Assembly (NCBI RefSeq): GCF_022370755.2
Contig: NZ_CP092364.2
Location: 5,828,001-5,892,000, forward strand
DNA: 64,000 nt
Source: Mycolicibacterium goodii
GTDB taxonomy: Bacteria > Actinomycetota > Actinomycetes > Mycobacteriales > Mycobacteriaceae
Direction: 5' to 3'
In this document: positions 1 through 11,700 of the stretch, piece by piece
Position numbering within the stretch: the stretch's first letter is position 1
How the letters are laid out: every line of letters starts with the position of its first letter
Program-made: the position numbers and the translations under genes
The notes under the pieces: generated by a model
Told to the model about the DNA's origin: nothing
The model's input: only the letters and a program-made list of their open reading frames with translations
Databases searched by the model: none

Positions 1-224
1 AGAAACGAGATCTGCATGGTGGCGCCGGGGATCAACATCCCGGTGTGCCAGCCGAACTCGGGCTTGGTCTCGACGAACTCGGCGTGGATGCGGTCTACGT
101 GGGTCTCGTTGTATTCGCGGATCGCGATGGCAAGCGCGAGATTCGACGGCCCGAAGCCGACACCTACGACGTCGAGCACGGGGGAGTCCCCGCTGCGGCT
201 TTTCGCATGATCGATGCTCTGCAT
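1..224 (-). CDS. L-ornithine N5-monooxygenase, N-terminal part (cut by window edge)
   Basis: Flavin-dependent N-hydroxylating monooxygenase of the PvdA/MbtG/IucD family, expected to convert L-ornithine to N5-hydroxyornithine, the iron-chelating residue of exochelin. Only the first 74 codons lie in the window. The ATG is at 224 (reverse strand) and the protein begins MQSIDHAKSR. A FAD-binding segment VGVGFGPSNLALA follows at about residues 20-32, and FGWHTGMLIPGATMQISF near the visible end is the usual family motif before the substrate pocket. It starts 11 bp after the stop of the panD-like gene on the same strand, so the two are very likely co-transcribed. Two residues of exochelin are hydroxyornithine and one is formyl-hydroxyornithine, which fits a hydroxylase in this operon. 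Substrate ornithine rather than lysine is inferred from the locus, not from visible residues. Confidence 0.9.
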   Translation of the reverse strand, partial: MQSIDHAKSRSGDSPVLDVVGVGFGPSNLALAIAIREYNETHVDRIHAEFVETKPEFGWHTGMLIPGATMQISF

Positions 225-235
225 GTTGTTTCCTG

Positions 236-646
236 TCAGGCCCGTCCCACCAATTGATCGGCTGCCCCTGGCACCGGTTGTGCCGGATCCGATCCGATGG
301 TGACGATCCGGTTGTCGGCGTCGACGTGCACGACGTTCGCCCGGTGGTCGCCGCGTTCGGCTTCGTCGAGATGTAGGAACGACATGATGATCACCAGGTT
401 GCCTGGCGAAATCAGATGTGCGGCAGCGCCATTGATCCCGATGACCCCCGAACCGGCAGTTCCGGTGATGGCGTAGGTGACCAACCTTGCGCCGCTGGTG
501 ATGTCCACGACATGCACCTGCTCACCCTCGACGATGTCCGCAGCCGCCATCAGGTCCGCATCGATCGTGATGGACCCGACGTAGTGCAGGTCCGCTTGAG
601 TCACTGTTGCGCGGTGAATCTTGCTTGCGAGCAGCACTCTTTGCAT
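236..646 (-). CDS. panD: Aspartate 1-decarboxylase (PanD paralogue) supplying beta-alanine for exochelin
   Basis: Pyruvoyl-dependent aspartate alpha-decarboxylase, 136 aa, which makes beta-alanine from L-aspartate. The self-cleavage site is visible as Gly24-Ser25 in the context HYVGSIT, together with the family motifs [12 protein letters not shown] (residues 9-20) and [12 protein letters not shown]. The ATG at 646 was chosen because an AGAGGGGGG ribosome site ends about seven bases before it; a GTG at 652 would overlap that site. Exochelin contains a beta-alanine residue and module 2 of the synthetase has a beta-alanine-type pocket. I infer this is a dedicated copy for siderophore synthesis rather than the pantothenate-pathway enzyme, since panC is not adjacent. 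The gene is followed 11 bp later by the ornithine hydroxylase and preceded by an iron box. Confidence 0.93.
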   Translation of the reverse strand: MQRVLLASKIHRATVTQADLHYVGSITIDADLMAAADIVEGEQVHVVDITSGARLVTYAITGTAGSGVIGINGAAAHLISPGNLVIIMSFLHLDEAERGDHRANVVHVDADNRIVTIGSDPAQPVPGAADQLVGRA

Positions 647-712
647 CGTCACCCCCCTCTTGTATGCAGTTGGATCAGCACGGCCGATCGTTCGCCGTTC
701 CACGGCGATTTC

Positions 713-731
713 ATAGCGAAGGCTAACCTAT
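713..731 (-). promoter_or_regulatory. IdeR-type iron box upstream of panD/hydroxylase operon
   Basis: A 19-bp site matching the IdeR/DtxR palindrome (TTAGGTTAGGCTAACCTAA) at about 14 of 19 positions, with an almost complete right half GGCTAACCTA. It lies 67 bp upstream of the panD-like start. IdeR with Fe(II) represses mycobacterial siderophore genes at such sites. Direct binding is inferred. Confidence 0.6.
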
Positions 732-844
732 CTAACGCGCATTGCAAGCCCTTGCCTTTTGCCGGAAGCGCGCCAAAATCCCTGCGCCGCCACGCTTTCT
801 GCGAAGTCGCTGTCAGTTCCCTGTGAGTTTTCGTCCTATGGTGG

Positions 845-863
845 TAAAGCAAGCCTAAGCTAG
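845..863 (+). promoter_or_regulatory. IdeR-type iron box upstream of fxuD
   Basis: Site with the central AGCCTAA core and about 13 of 19 matches to the IdeR consensus. It lies 37 bp upstream of the GTG of fxuD. With the box at 713-731 it would make the 653-900 divergent intergenic region iron-responsive in both directions. Apart from these boxes and the fxuD ribosome site (AGGGGGA at 887-893) I see nothing else in this intergenic stretch. Confidence 0.55.
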
Positions 864-900
864 GTCTTTCATCCGACCGGACCCACAGGGGGAAATACAC

Positions 901-1881
901 GTGATACGTCAGCACCGAAAATGGCGCCGGGCCATGGCCCCGATCTTGGCCGCGATTGTCGCCGTCGGCATGGTGAGCGCCTGCGGTTCCGAATCGGCGC
1001 CCGCCGCCGATTCCGCCGCGACGACCATCAGCCACAAGTTCGGGGAGACAACGGTTCCCGCTGACCCGAGCCGCGTGGTCACGGTCGGCTGGACCGACCA
1101 GGACTTTGTCCTGCCGTTCGGTGTCGTGCCGGTGAGCGCACGCGAATTCTCGGAGAACTACAACGATCTGCCGTGGGTCAAGGAGGCCACCGGCGGCAAA
1201 GGAATTCCCACCTGGGGCTCGGATTCGATTGACTTCGAGGCGATCGCGGCGCAGAAGCCAGATCTGATTCTCGCAATCTACGAGACTGTCGATCAGCAAA
1301 CTTACGACAGATTGTCGCAGATCGCCCCGACGGTGATCCAGTCCGCGGATTACGCCGATGAAGAAACACCTTGGGATGTCCAGCTTCTCACCACCGGCAA
1401 GGCGCTCGGTAAGGAAGCCGAGGCGAAGGAGCTGGTCAGCGAGGTTCAGGGCAAGATTGACGAGGCCCGCAAGAACAATCCCGAGTTCGAGGGCAAGACG
1501 CTCGTGGTCGACTTCGGGCCGGCCGACGGTGGGCATTACCTGCTCGGCGAAAACGACCCGCGCCGTTCGCTGTTCACCGCCCTCGGGTTCGAGACCCAGG
1601 ACGTGGTCGGCGATGTCAGCGAGGAGAAGCTCGACCTGCTGGACCGCGACGTGCTTTTCGTCAATGGCGCCACCAGAGAGGAACTGATGACCTCGCCCGC
1701 TTTCGAGCGGCTCGGCGTGGTCCGTGACGGGCGCACGCTCTACACCACCTTCGATTCGAAACTCAGCGATGCGCTGACCTACAGCGGACCCGATTCGCTG
1801 CTGTACGCGCTCGACGTGCTGACCCCGCAACTCGCGAACGCGCTGAACGGCCGGCCCGTGGCCGATCTGTCGAACGCCTGA
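901..1881 (+). CDS. fxuD: Iron-siderophore binding lipoprotein (FxuD-like)
   Basis: Substrate-binding lipoprotein of a Fe(III)-siderophore ABC importer (FepB/FhuD type), 326 aa. The N-terminus has a basic stretch (RQHRKWRR), a hydrophobic core and a lipobox VSAC with Cys28 as the predicted lipidation site. The mature part has the class III binding-protein pattern: PSRVVTVGWTDQD near residue 60, a long connecting helix (about residues 160-195), and a second lobe. GTG start at 901, 7 bases after AGGGGGA. It stands alone and divergent from panD, while its presumed permease and ATPase partners are at 29.6-32.5 kb. Ferric exochelin as ligand is inferred from the locus. Confidence 0.88.
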   Translation: MIRQHRKWRRAMAPILAAIVAVGMVSACGSESAPAADSAATTISHKFGETTVPADPSRVVTVGWTDQDFVLPFGVVPVSAREFSENYNDLPWVKEATGGKGIPTWGSDSIDFEAIAAQKPDLILAIYETVDQQTYDRLSQIAPTVIQSADYADEETPWDVQLLTTGKALGKEAEAKELVSEVQGKIDEARKNNPEFEGKTLVVDFGPADGGHYLLGENDPRRSLFTALGFETQDVVGDVSEEKLDLLDRDVLFVNGATREELMTSPAFERLGVVRDGRTLYTTFDSKLSDALTYSGPDSLLYALDVLTPQLANALNGRPVADLSNA

Positions 1882-1899
1882 CGCGCGCAGCCGGATTCC

Positions 1900-1930
1900 G
1901 ATGTCCCGCCGCACCCCGCGGCGGGGCATC
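1900..1930. terminator. Strong hairpin between convergent fxuD and NRPS genes
   Basis: Inverted repeat with 13-bp arms (12 of 13 paired) at 1900-1912 and 1918-1930 around a 5-base loop. It sits between the stop of fxuD (1881) and the stop of the NRPS (1959). There is no long T run, as is common in mycobacteria. Being symmetrical, it may serve both transcripts. Confidence 0.65.
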
Positions 1931-1958
1931 GTGGTATTCGGGCAACTGATCCGGCCGC

Positions 1959-4900
1959 TCACCGCCGCCCCCGCAGCGCCGCGGAGATGAGCGGACCCAA
2001 CCGCTCGAGCACATCGGCGTCCATCAGTTCGGAGTGCCTGCAGTCGAGTTCGACGATTTTCAGCTCCCCACCGACGTGTCCGCGCCATCCGTGCGAGGCC
2101 ACACCCTGCAGATCCATCTCCAGGATCGTGGCGTCGACGAAGAACACGTCCCCGTCGTAGCGGCCGTAATCCGCCGCCGCGGTGAGTTTTTCGGCCGCGA
2201 CGTAGTTCTCGATCACCAGGGCGATCTGATCGTCGTCGAGCACCGTGATCACATCGTCGGTGTCGCGGACCAGGGCAACGGCCTCGGCCACGGTCATCCT
2301 GGCGCGCGGATCGACCGGGAAACCCATCTCGCGCAGCAGACCGGCCAGCACCGCTTCGGTATCGAACCCGGCGCCCGAGACCCCGTCGGGATCGGTATCC
2401 ACGGTGTCGGTGCGCGCGTCGAGCATGCCGACGAATGTCACCTCACGACCGCGTCGCGTCAGCTCCTGCGCGATCAGCAACGCCATGGATCCGCCGAACG
2501 ACCAGCCCAGCAACCGAACCGGCCCCGACGGCGCGACGCCGGTGACGGTGTCCGCGTAGCGCGCGGCGAGCTCGGTGATCGATTCTGGCAACGGCGTACC
2601 GGTGAACAACGGGGACTGCAGCCCGTAGATCGGGACCTCCGGTGGCAGGTGGCGTTTGAGCCCGGCGAACTGCCAGCTCAGGCCGCTGGCCGGATGCACA
2701 CAGAACAGCGGCGGCTCGCAACCCGTCACCCTCAGCGGCAGGACCGGCGCGAGGCTGCTGGTGGCACCGCCCGCGGTGTCGAGCCGCTCGTCGATGTCGG
2801 CCACGGTCGGTGCCACCATCAGATCGGCGACGGGGATGTCGACCGCGAATTCACGTCGCAGCGCCGCGGCCAGCCGCACCAGCAGCAGCGAGTGCCCGCC
2901 GAGGACGAAGAAGTCGTCGTCGATACCGGTCACCTCGAAGCCGAGAACGCTCGAGAACAGCTCACACAGCCTGCGCTGACGATCGGTCTCGGGTGCGCGG
3001 CCTGTGGTGATGTGTGCCGGTGAGGGGAGCGCTCTGCGATCGAGCTTGCCGCTCGGGGTGAGCGGGAATTCGGTCAGCGCCATGAACGCCGACGGCACCA
3101 TGTGCAGGGGCAGCGCCGCGGCCGCATGCGCACGCAAGGCGTCGGGATCGGCCTCGGTTCCATCCGGAACGTAGTACGCGACGAGGCGATCGTCACGGGC
3201 GATCACCCGGGCCGAGGACACCGCGTGATGGGTCGCGAGCACTGCCTCGATCTCGCCCGGTTCGATCCGGACCCCCCGCAGCTTGATCTGGTCGTCGGAA
3301 CGGCCCAGGTATTCCAGGTGCGCGTCGGTGCGCCACCGCACCACGTCACCGGTGCGGTACATGCGCGACCCCGTGTCGAACGGGCACGCGACGAACCGCG
3401 CCGCGGTCAGCGCCGACCGGTGCAGGTACCCGTCGGCCAATTGGATGCCGGCCAGGTACAACTCGCCGGGCGCCCCGGTGGGCACCGGGTTCAGGTACTC
3501 GTCGAGAACATAGGCCCGCACGTTCCAGCCCGGACCACCCAGTGCGACCGGTCCGCCGTCGGCGGTCCACCCGAGGACGTCCACGGCGGCCTCGGTGGGG
3601 CCGTACAGGTTGTGCAACGGCACCCCGGGGAACGCCTCGGTGAACCGTGCCGCGAGTTCGGTCGACAGCGCCTCGCCGCCCACGGTGACCCGGGTGAGGG
3701 ACGCGCAGGTATGTGCGTCGGATTCGTCGAGGAACACCTCGAGCATCGACGGCACGAAGTCGACCGCGGTGACGGCCTGCCCGGTGATCGTCGCGGCGAG
3801 GTAGGCAGGGTCACGGTGTCCACCGGGGCGCGCGACGACAAGCGTGGCCCCGACGCTCAACGGCCAGAACACTTCCCACACCGACGTGTCGAAGCTGATC
3901 GGTGTCTTGACCAGCATGCGGTCGTCCGTGCCGAGCGGATAGGCGTGCTGCAGCCACGCGATGCGGTTGACGATGCCCGCATGGGCCACCGCGACACCCT
4001 TGGGCCGCCCGGTCGAGCCCGACGTGTAGAGCACGTACGCCCAGGCCGCCGGGTCGATGCTCGGCAGGGTGCCCGCCCCTTCTGTACGGCTGCGCTGCAC
4101 CACATCCGGTGCGTCGAGCACCGTGACCGGTTCGGCATCGGCGACCATGTACGTGAGCCGCTCCGCCGGGTACTCGGGATCCAGCGGCAGGAACGCCGCG
4201 CCGGATTTCGCGACCGCCACCAGTGCGACGACCAGTTCGGTCGACCGCGCCAGCGACACCCCGACCACGGTGCCAGGCCCCGCACCCTGCCGCACGAGGA
4301 GTGCGGCGAGTCGGTCCGACCATTCGTCGAGTTCGCGGTAGGTGAGGTCGTGACCGTCGAACCGCAGCGCCGTGGCGTCGGGCGTCTGGCCGGCCTGCCG
4401 GGACACCAACGCCCCCAGGCTCGTCGGCTCGACGTGATGGTCGGTGGCGTTTCGCTCGACGATCAGGGCGTCGCGCTCGCCCGGCTCGAGCAGGTCGATC
4501 GCACCGACGCGGATGTCGGCGACGGCCGCCGATCCGGCGACCACACGTTCGAGCAGCGTCACGAGGCGTCGCGCGAGCGTGCGCACCGTGGACTCGTCGA
4601 ACAGGTCTGCCGCGTACTCGGCCATGAGGTGCGCGGTGGCGGCGCCGCCGTGGTCGATCAGCGTGAACCCGAGGTCGAACATGGCTGCCGACACCGCGGG
4701 TTCGGTCCACTCGGTGACGAGACCGAACATGTCGGGGTCCGGTCCGGTGCGCAGGTGGTAGCCGACGAACAGGTTGAACAACGGGTTGCGGCCCACCACG
4801 CGTGGCGGTTTGAGTTCTTCGACGAGCCGGTCGAACGGCACATCCTGGTGCGCGAACGCGGCGAGGTCCGCCGCGCGGACCCGGTCGAGCAGTTCGGTGA

Positions 4901-5790
4901 ACGTCGGATTGCCTGCGAGATCGGCCCGCAGCACGACGGTGTTGACGAACAACCCGACGACGTCGTCGAGCGCGGCATCGTCGCGGCCCGCCACCGGGGT
5001 GCCCACCACGATGTCGTCACCCGCGCCGAGACGGTGGACCAGCACCGCGACCGCCGCGTGCAGGACCATGAGCATGCTGACCTGGTGATCGCCGGCCAAT
5101 CTGCGCAACGCCGAGGCCGTTTCGGCAGGGATCTCGACGTCGAGCATGCCGCCCGCACCTGTGGGCCGCGCGGGCCGGGGCCGGTCGGTGGGCAGTGTCG
5201 TCTCGTCTGGCGCGCCGGCCAGCGCGGTGCGCCAGAACTCGAGCTGCTGTGCACCGATGTCGGACAGCAGTTCGCGCTGCCACAAGGTGTGGTCGGCGTA
5301 CTGCACCGCCGGTTCGGGCAGCGCCCCGCCGGTGCCGGCGCGGCGCGCCGCGTACGCCGTGTTGAGGTCGGCCAGAAACGGGGTGTCGGACCATTCGTCG
5401 GTGGCGATGTGGTGGAGCAGCACGACGACGGTGTGGTCCTCGGGTCCGCTGCGCAGAACGTCGGCGCGCAACGGGATCACGGTGGTGAGGTCGAAGCGGT
5501 GGTCGACGAGGACATCGGCGCGGGCGGGGAGTTCGTCTGCGGCGCAGTCCGTCACGTGCAGCGGTGGTTGTGTGCCGCGCGGCAGGATCCGCTGGTGGTA
5601 CACGCCGTCACGGTCGTCGAACACCGTGCGCAGCGCCTCGTGCCGGTCGGCGACATCGGTGAGGGCGTGCCGCAACGCATCGATGTCGAGCGCGCCGCGC
5701 ACCCGGAAGACCAGCGGATAGTTGTAGGCCGACCCCGTCTCCCCGAGCCGGTCGAGTATCAGCATGCGCTGCTGGGCCGGTGAGGCCGGG
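1959..5790 (-). other. NRPS module 6: C6-A6(unassigned)-T6 and thioesterase
   Basis: C6 about residues 6281-6715 with the variant motif HHIATDEWS (Gly of HHxxxDG replaced by Glu, while His-His and Asp are kept). A6 6735-7208, T6 7222-7278 (LGGHSLLLV), TE 7298-7557 with GWSFGG nucleophile near nt 2500 and CRHSEL near the C-terminus. The A6 pocket reads DTWDTGLVDK. The scaffold resembles the serine domain of EntF ([13 protein letters not shown]), but Asp at 278 and Gly at 301 replace the EntF residues. Asp278 is typical of basic-residue pockets. No sixth residue is known in exochelin MS. Confidence 0.75.
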
Positions 5791-8700
5791 ATGTGCTGCG
5801 GCCGTAGGCCTGCCGCCAACGCGGGTCGTCGACCACCGCGGCCAGGTGCCACGGCGATGTGTTGTGCCAGCGCCGCGACGGTACGTGCGTTGAACACGTC
5901 GGCGAGGGACAGTTCGGCCCCGAGCTCGGACCGGACCCGGCTGATGAGCCGGACGGTGAGCAGAGAGTGCCCGCCGAGGTCGAAGAAGTCGTCGTCGATG
6001 CAGATGTCGGTGTCGGTGTCGGAAAGCCCGAGAATGTCCGCGAACATTCCGCACAGGGTCACCTCGACCGGGCTCTGCGGTGCCCGGCCGGCACCGCGGC
6101 CGCCGAGGGGCGCGACGTCGGGCAGTGCCCGTGTGTCGAGTTTTCCGTTGTCGGTGAGCGGGATCTCAGGAAGTGTGGTCATCGCGGTCGGCACCATGTA
6201 CGGCGGTAGCGTGCCCGTCAGATGAGTGCGCAACTGGTCGAGCAGATCGGTGTTCTCGACCGCGGGGACCACGTACGCCACGAGCCGGGATGAGCCCGCG
6301 GTGTCGGGACGTGCGATCACCGCGGCCTGTGTGACGCCGGGATGTGCCACCAGGGCGGCCTGGATGTCGCCGAGTTCCACGCGGTAGCCCCGGATCTTGA
6401 CCTGATCGTCGGTGCGGCCGAGGAAGTCGATGGTGCCCGTCGCCCGGCGCACCACCAGGTCACCGGTGCGGTACATGCGTCCCGGCTCGAAGGGGTTTGC
6501 GACGAAACGGCTTGCGGTGAGCCCGGGTTGGCCCAGGTAGCCTCGCGCCAGGCCGGCACCCGCGATGTACAGCTCGCCGGGGACGCCGTCGGGCACCGGA
6601 CGCAGCCAGCTGTCGAGGATGTGCGCACGGGTGTTCCAGATCGGCGTGCCGACCGTGGGCTCCGCGCTGTCGTCGGTGCCGCCACCGAGGGTGTTGATGG
6701 TGTATTCGGTGGGGCCGTACAGGTTGTAGCCGTACCAGCGGTCACTGTCGCGCAGACGGTCCCACACGGCCGTCGAGACGGCCTCGCCGCCGAGCAGCAC
6801 CAGGACCGGTGGGTGGCCACCCTGACCGGCGCCCTCGAGCAGTCCCTCCTCGAACAGCAGCGCCGCATACGTGGGCGTGACGTTGATGACGTCGATGTGG
6901 CGGTCGTGGCAGTAGCGCACCAGAGCGGTCGCGTCGCGACGCAGCACCTCGTCACAGATGTGCACCTCGTGACCTTCGATGAGCCACAGCAACTCTTCCC
7001 ACGACATGTCGAACGAGAACGACACGGTGTGCGCGATCTTGAGCCGACGGCCACCGGCCTTGGCGATCGCGGGTGCGAAGATCGCCTCGCGGTGGTTGAG
7101 ATGCATGTTGGTGAGTCCCCGATGCGGGGTGACGACACCTTTGGGTTTCCCCGTCGACCCCGACGTGTAGATGACGTACGCCGGTTGATCGGGGTGCGGC
7201 GAGTAGCCGTCCCAGTCGGTCCGGCTGCGCGCCAGGCGCTCGCCGACGTCCGGTGCGTCGAGCACCAGCATGGCGGTCGGCGTCAGCCCGGAGATCCGTT
7301 GCGCCGTGGAGCACGTCGCGAGCACGCACACCGGTTCGGCGTCGCCGAGCATGACGGCGAGTCGCTCGTCGGGATAGTCCAACTCGAGCGGTAGGTAGGC
7401 CGCACCGGCCCGCAGGACCGCGAACAGCGCCACGACGGCGTCGATCGAGCGGGGAACCGCGAGTGCCACCGTGTCTTCGGGTCCGATTCCGCTGCCACGC
7501 AGCAGCCAGGCCAGGCGGTTGACCCGCGCGAGCAGTTCGGCGTAGTCGATCGACCCGTCGCCGCACACCAGCGCCGTGAGCTCCGAGGACTGCGCGGCAC
7601 GCTCGGCGAGCAGGTCGAGCACCGATTCAGCGGGCAACTCATGTTCGGTTTCGGTGTCACGTGCGCCCTTGGCGCCGGCTTCGGCGGGCAGCATCAACGT
7701 CAGCGTGGCCGTTGGCCGTTCGGCGTCGTCCGTGATCTGCAGCAGCACATGCCTCAGCCGGTCCAGGAGCGTTTGCGCGTAGGCGTGTTCGACGACGTCG
7801 GGCCGGTACTCGAGCTTCATCCACAGGCGCCGTCCGGGGGATGCGACCCACGTGAGCGGATAGTGCGAGGCGTCGATCGAGTCGTGACCGACGATGCCGT
7901 GCTCGGTCTCCATGTCGGTGAACGTGTCGTCGTCGAGGAAGTTCTGCAGCACGTACAGGCTGTCGAACAGCGGGCCGCCGCCGGACAGCGCGCCGTTGCC
8001 ACGGTTGGCCGCCGCCAGCGCCCGCTGGATGTCACCGAGTCCCAGGTACTCGTGATCCATGAGCCGCAACCGGTCGGACTGCACCGTCCGCATGGTGTCG
8101 GCGACCGTGCGGCCGGGAGCCAGACGCACCCGGGTGGGCACGGTGTTGAGGAACAACCCGATCACCGTGTCGATGCCGTCCAGGTCGGTGGGCCGGCCGG
8201 CCACCGTGGAGCCGAAAACCACGTCCTCGGCGCCCGTTTCGTAGCCCAGCACCAGCGCCAGCGCCGTGCTGATCACCGCGTTGAGGGTCACGCCTGCCGC
8301 CCGCGCGGCCGCGGACAGTGCCTCGGTCTCGTTTTCGCTGAGCAGGAACTCCAGCCGTAGCGCCAGCGTCGGGTCGGTGCCCACCGCATCGGGGACCAGC
8401 AGCGTCGGGGCCTCGAGGCCACGCAACGCCTCGGCCCATTCGCGAGCCGACACGCCATGGTCCTGCTGCGCCAACCACCTCAGATAGTCGGTGAAATCGG
8501 CGGTCGGCACGGGCAGGTCCGCACGTCGTCCCGCCCTCACCGCGGTGTACTCGGCGAACAACTCACGCAGCAGTTGTTCGCGCGACCACCCGTCGAGCAG
8601 CAGGAAGTGGTAGCTGAAGATCAACCGGTCGCCGTCGGCCGTGCGCAGCACGGTCATCCGCGCCAACGGTGCCGCGGCGAGGTCGAAGGTGTGCAACCGG

Positions 8701-11700
8701 TCCTCGGCGGTGATCTCGTCGATCTTCGCGTCCACGGCCTCGCCCGGCAGCCCCGTGAGGTCGATGACGCGTGGTTCACAGACCGGGCCGTTGACGATGG
8801 CCGCCACCGGCTGCGGCAGATCGTCGGAACAGAATGCCGAGCGCAGCACGGGGTTTCGTGCCATCACCGCCGAGTACGCCGTCTGCAGCGCTGCCGTGTC
8901 GATGGTTGCGGCGAAATCGAACACGTTCTGCACGATGTAGACCGCGGCTGTGGCATACCGCGCCTGCAGATAGACGCCTTCCTGCAGCGGTGAGAGCGGC
9001 CAGATGGTTTCCACACGGCCGGACACCGCGTCGACGACGCGGTCGATCTGGTCCTGTGTGAGCTTCACCAACGGCAGGTCCGACGGCGCCAGCGCCGCAG
9101 ATCCGCCACCACGTGCGATGCTGCCCAATTCACGCAGGGACGCGACCCAAAGGTCACCCAGCTCGGCGACGGCGGCTTCGTCGATATCGCCGTCGGCGTA
9201 TGTCAGGGTGGCCCGCAGCCGCGGTCCGTCGACGGTGTCGTCGCAAATCGCGTTGACCTCAAGCAGGTACGGCGTTCCGAGGTCGGGATTGGGGCCGGTG
9301 CGCAGGGCGTCGACCTCCGGGGCCGAGGCCCAGTCGTCGGGCGCGTCGGCGGCCCATCGGCCGAGGTAGTTGAACAGCACCTGCGGCGTGCCGAACCTCG
9401 CGAGTGCGGCGGCGGTGCGGGGATTGCAATACCGCAACCGTCCGTATCCGAGACCGCCGTCGGGTGCCGCGCGCAGGCTCTCCTTGACCGCTCTGAGGAC
9501 GGCGATCAGATCGTCACCGGGCGCGGGCAGGCGCACCGGCGCGATCGCGGTGAACCAGCCGACGGTGCGGGACAGGTCGAGATCTTCGCCCCAACCGTCG
9601 CGTCCGTGCCGCTCGAGGTCGAGCACGAGCGGCGCGTCGACGGCGCCACCGCGAGCCGTCCGCCACCGGCAGAGCGCCAGATGCAGTGCGGCGACCAGGG
9701 TTTCGGTGACGTCGGCATGGGCGGCGGCCGGCACCGTGGTTAGCAGCGGCTCGGTGTCGTCGGCGCTCAGCCGGATCTCGTGGTCGCGGGTCGTGCCGAC
9801 CGTGAGGGTGACGGTGTCGGCCTGCGGGTCGAGTTCACCACCGGGTGCCAGCACCCCGGTCCAGTGCTCGAACTCGGCGAGACGTGCGGAGTGCTGCGCG
9901 TTCTCGTTGACCGTCCGCGCGTACGAGCGCAGGGAGGTGGTCACCGGGGCCAGCACGACACGTTGACCGTCCAGCACCTGGCGACAGGCCTCGGCGAGGT
10001 CTTCGACGAGGATGCGCCAGGACACGCCGTCCACCGCGAGATGGTGCACCACGAGCAGCAGACGGCCCTGGGTGCCGGGCCCGCGGTCGAACCACACCGC
10101 CTCCACGACCACGCCGTTCTCCGGGTCGAGCCGGTCGGCAGCGGCGTCGGACTCCGTGGCGATCGCCGTGCGCAGTCGCTCATCGTCGAAGTCGTGTACG
10201 TCGACCCGCGTGATCGAAATCGGGGCCCCGACAGTGGCTTCCATCGACCACAGCATCGGCGCGGGGCGGTGCAACCGGATCCGCAACGCGTCGTGGCGCG
10301 CGATGACGGCGTTGACGGCGGTTTCGAGTTGCGCCACGGTGACCCCGGCCGGAGTGCGCAGCAGTTCGGCCTGGTTGAGCCGCGTCATGGTGCCGCCGAG
10401 TTCGGCGAGGCGTTGCACGATCGGCGTCAACATGATCTCACCCAGATCGGGTCCCGCGTCGTCTTCCGGGTTGTCGGCCGCGACGTCGACGGTGTCGATC
10501 ACCGCTGCCAGACCGGCGGGCGTGCGGTGCACGAACACCTGCTGCGGTGTGATCCGCACGCCGCAGCGGCGCGCACGGTTGACGAGTTGGATCGCGACGA
10601 TGCTGTCACCGCCCGCGGTGAAGAAGTCGTCGTCCACACCGACTGTGGTACCGAGGATCTCGCTGCACAGCCCGGCCAGAAGCGATGCTGTGTCCGTTGC
10701 CTCCTCGGCGGCAGGCGCCCGGGCCGGTTCGACGGTTTCGGGCTCCGGCAGTGCGGCGCGATCGAGTTTCCCGTTGACTGTCAACGGCAGCGTGTCCAGC
10801 GTCACGAGCGTCGACGGCACCATGTAGTCGGGCAGCCGTTCGGCCAGCGCCCCGCGCAGTGCGGTGGTGTCCAGGTCGCCGGCCCCGACGACCCCGACGA
10901 CATAGCCGATGAGCCGGCTGCGGCCGGTGTCGTCTGTGCGCACGTCGGCGGCGGCGTTGGTGACGCCCCGCAACGCGACCAGCGCGGCCTCGACCTCCCC
11001 GAGTTCGATGCGGTATCCCCGCACCTTGACCTGTGAGTCGGACCGGCCCAGGTAGATCAGCTCACCGGTGTCCGACCACATCGCGAAATCACCGCTGCGG
11101 TACATCCGTTCGCCGGCACCGTCGAACGGGTTGGCCACGAACCGGGTTGCGGTCAGGCCGGACCGGTCGGTGTAGCCGCGGGCCACCTGACCGCCTGCGA
11201 TGTACATCTCGCCGACCACGCCGGTGGGCACCGGCTGGAGGGTGTCGTCCAGCAGGTGAACCCGCAGACCGACAATGGGCCCACCGATCAGACTGCCCGA
11301 CGAGGCTGTGTCGGCCGACTCGAGCGCGCGGTGCGTGACGTGCACACACGTCTCGGTGATGCCGTACATGTTGACCAGACGCGGTGCATGCGATTCATGG
11401 TTCTCGTACCACGGCGCGAGCCGACGCAGGTCGAGCGCCTCGCCGCCGAAGATCACGTAACGCAACGCGAGGTCGCGACGCAGGCGCCGGTCCGCCTCGA
11501 TCAGCGGGTAGAACGCCGACGGTGTCTGGTTGAGCACCGTGACACGTTCGCGGGCAAGCAGATCGACGAAGCGCTCGGGATCCCGCGCCACCTCCTGCTC
11601 GACGACCACCAGGCGCCCGCCGTGCAACAGCGGTCCCCACAGTTCCCACACCGAGAAATCGAACGCCGCGGAGTGGAACATGGTCCACACGTCGTGGGGG

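Noticed and set aside
649..2088. 479-codon minus-strand frame covering fxuD
   Set aside because: Runs antisense to a clear lipoprotein gene and continues into the promoter region; no domain is seen.
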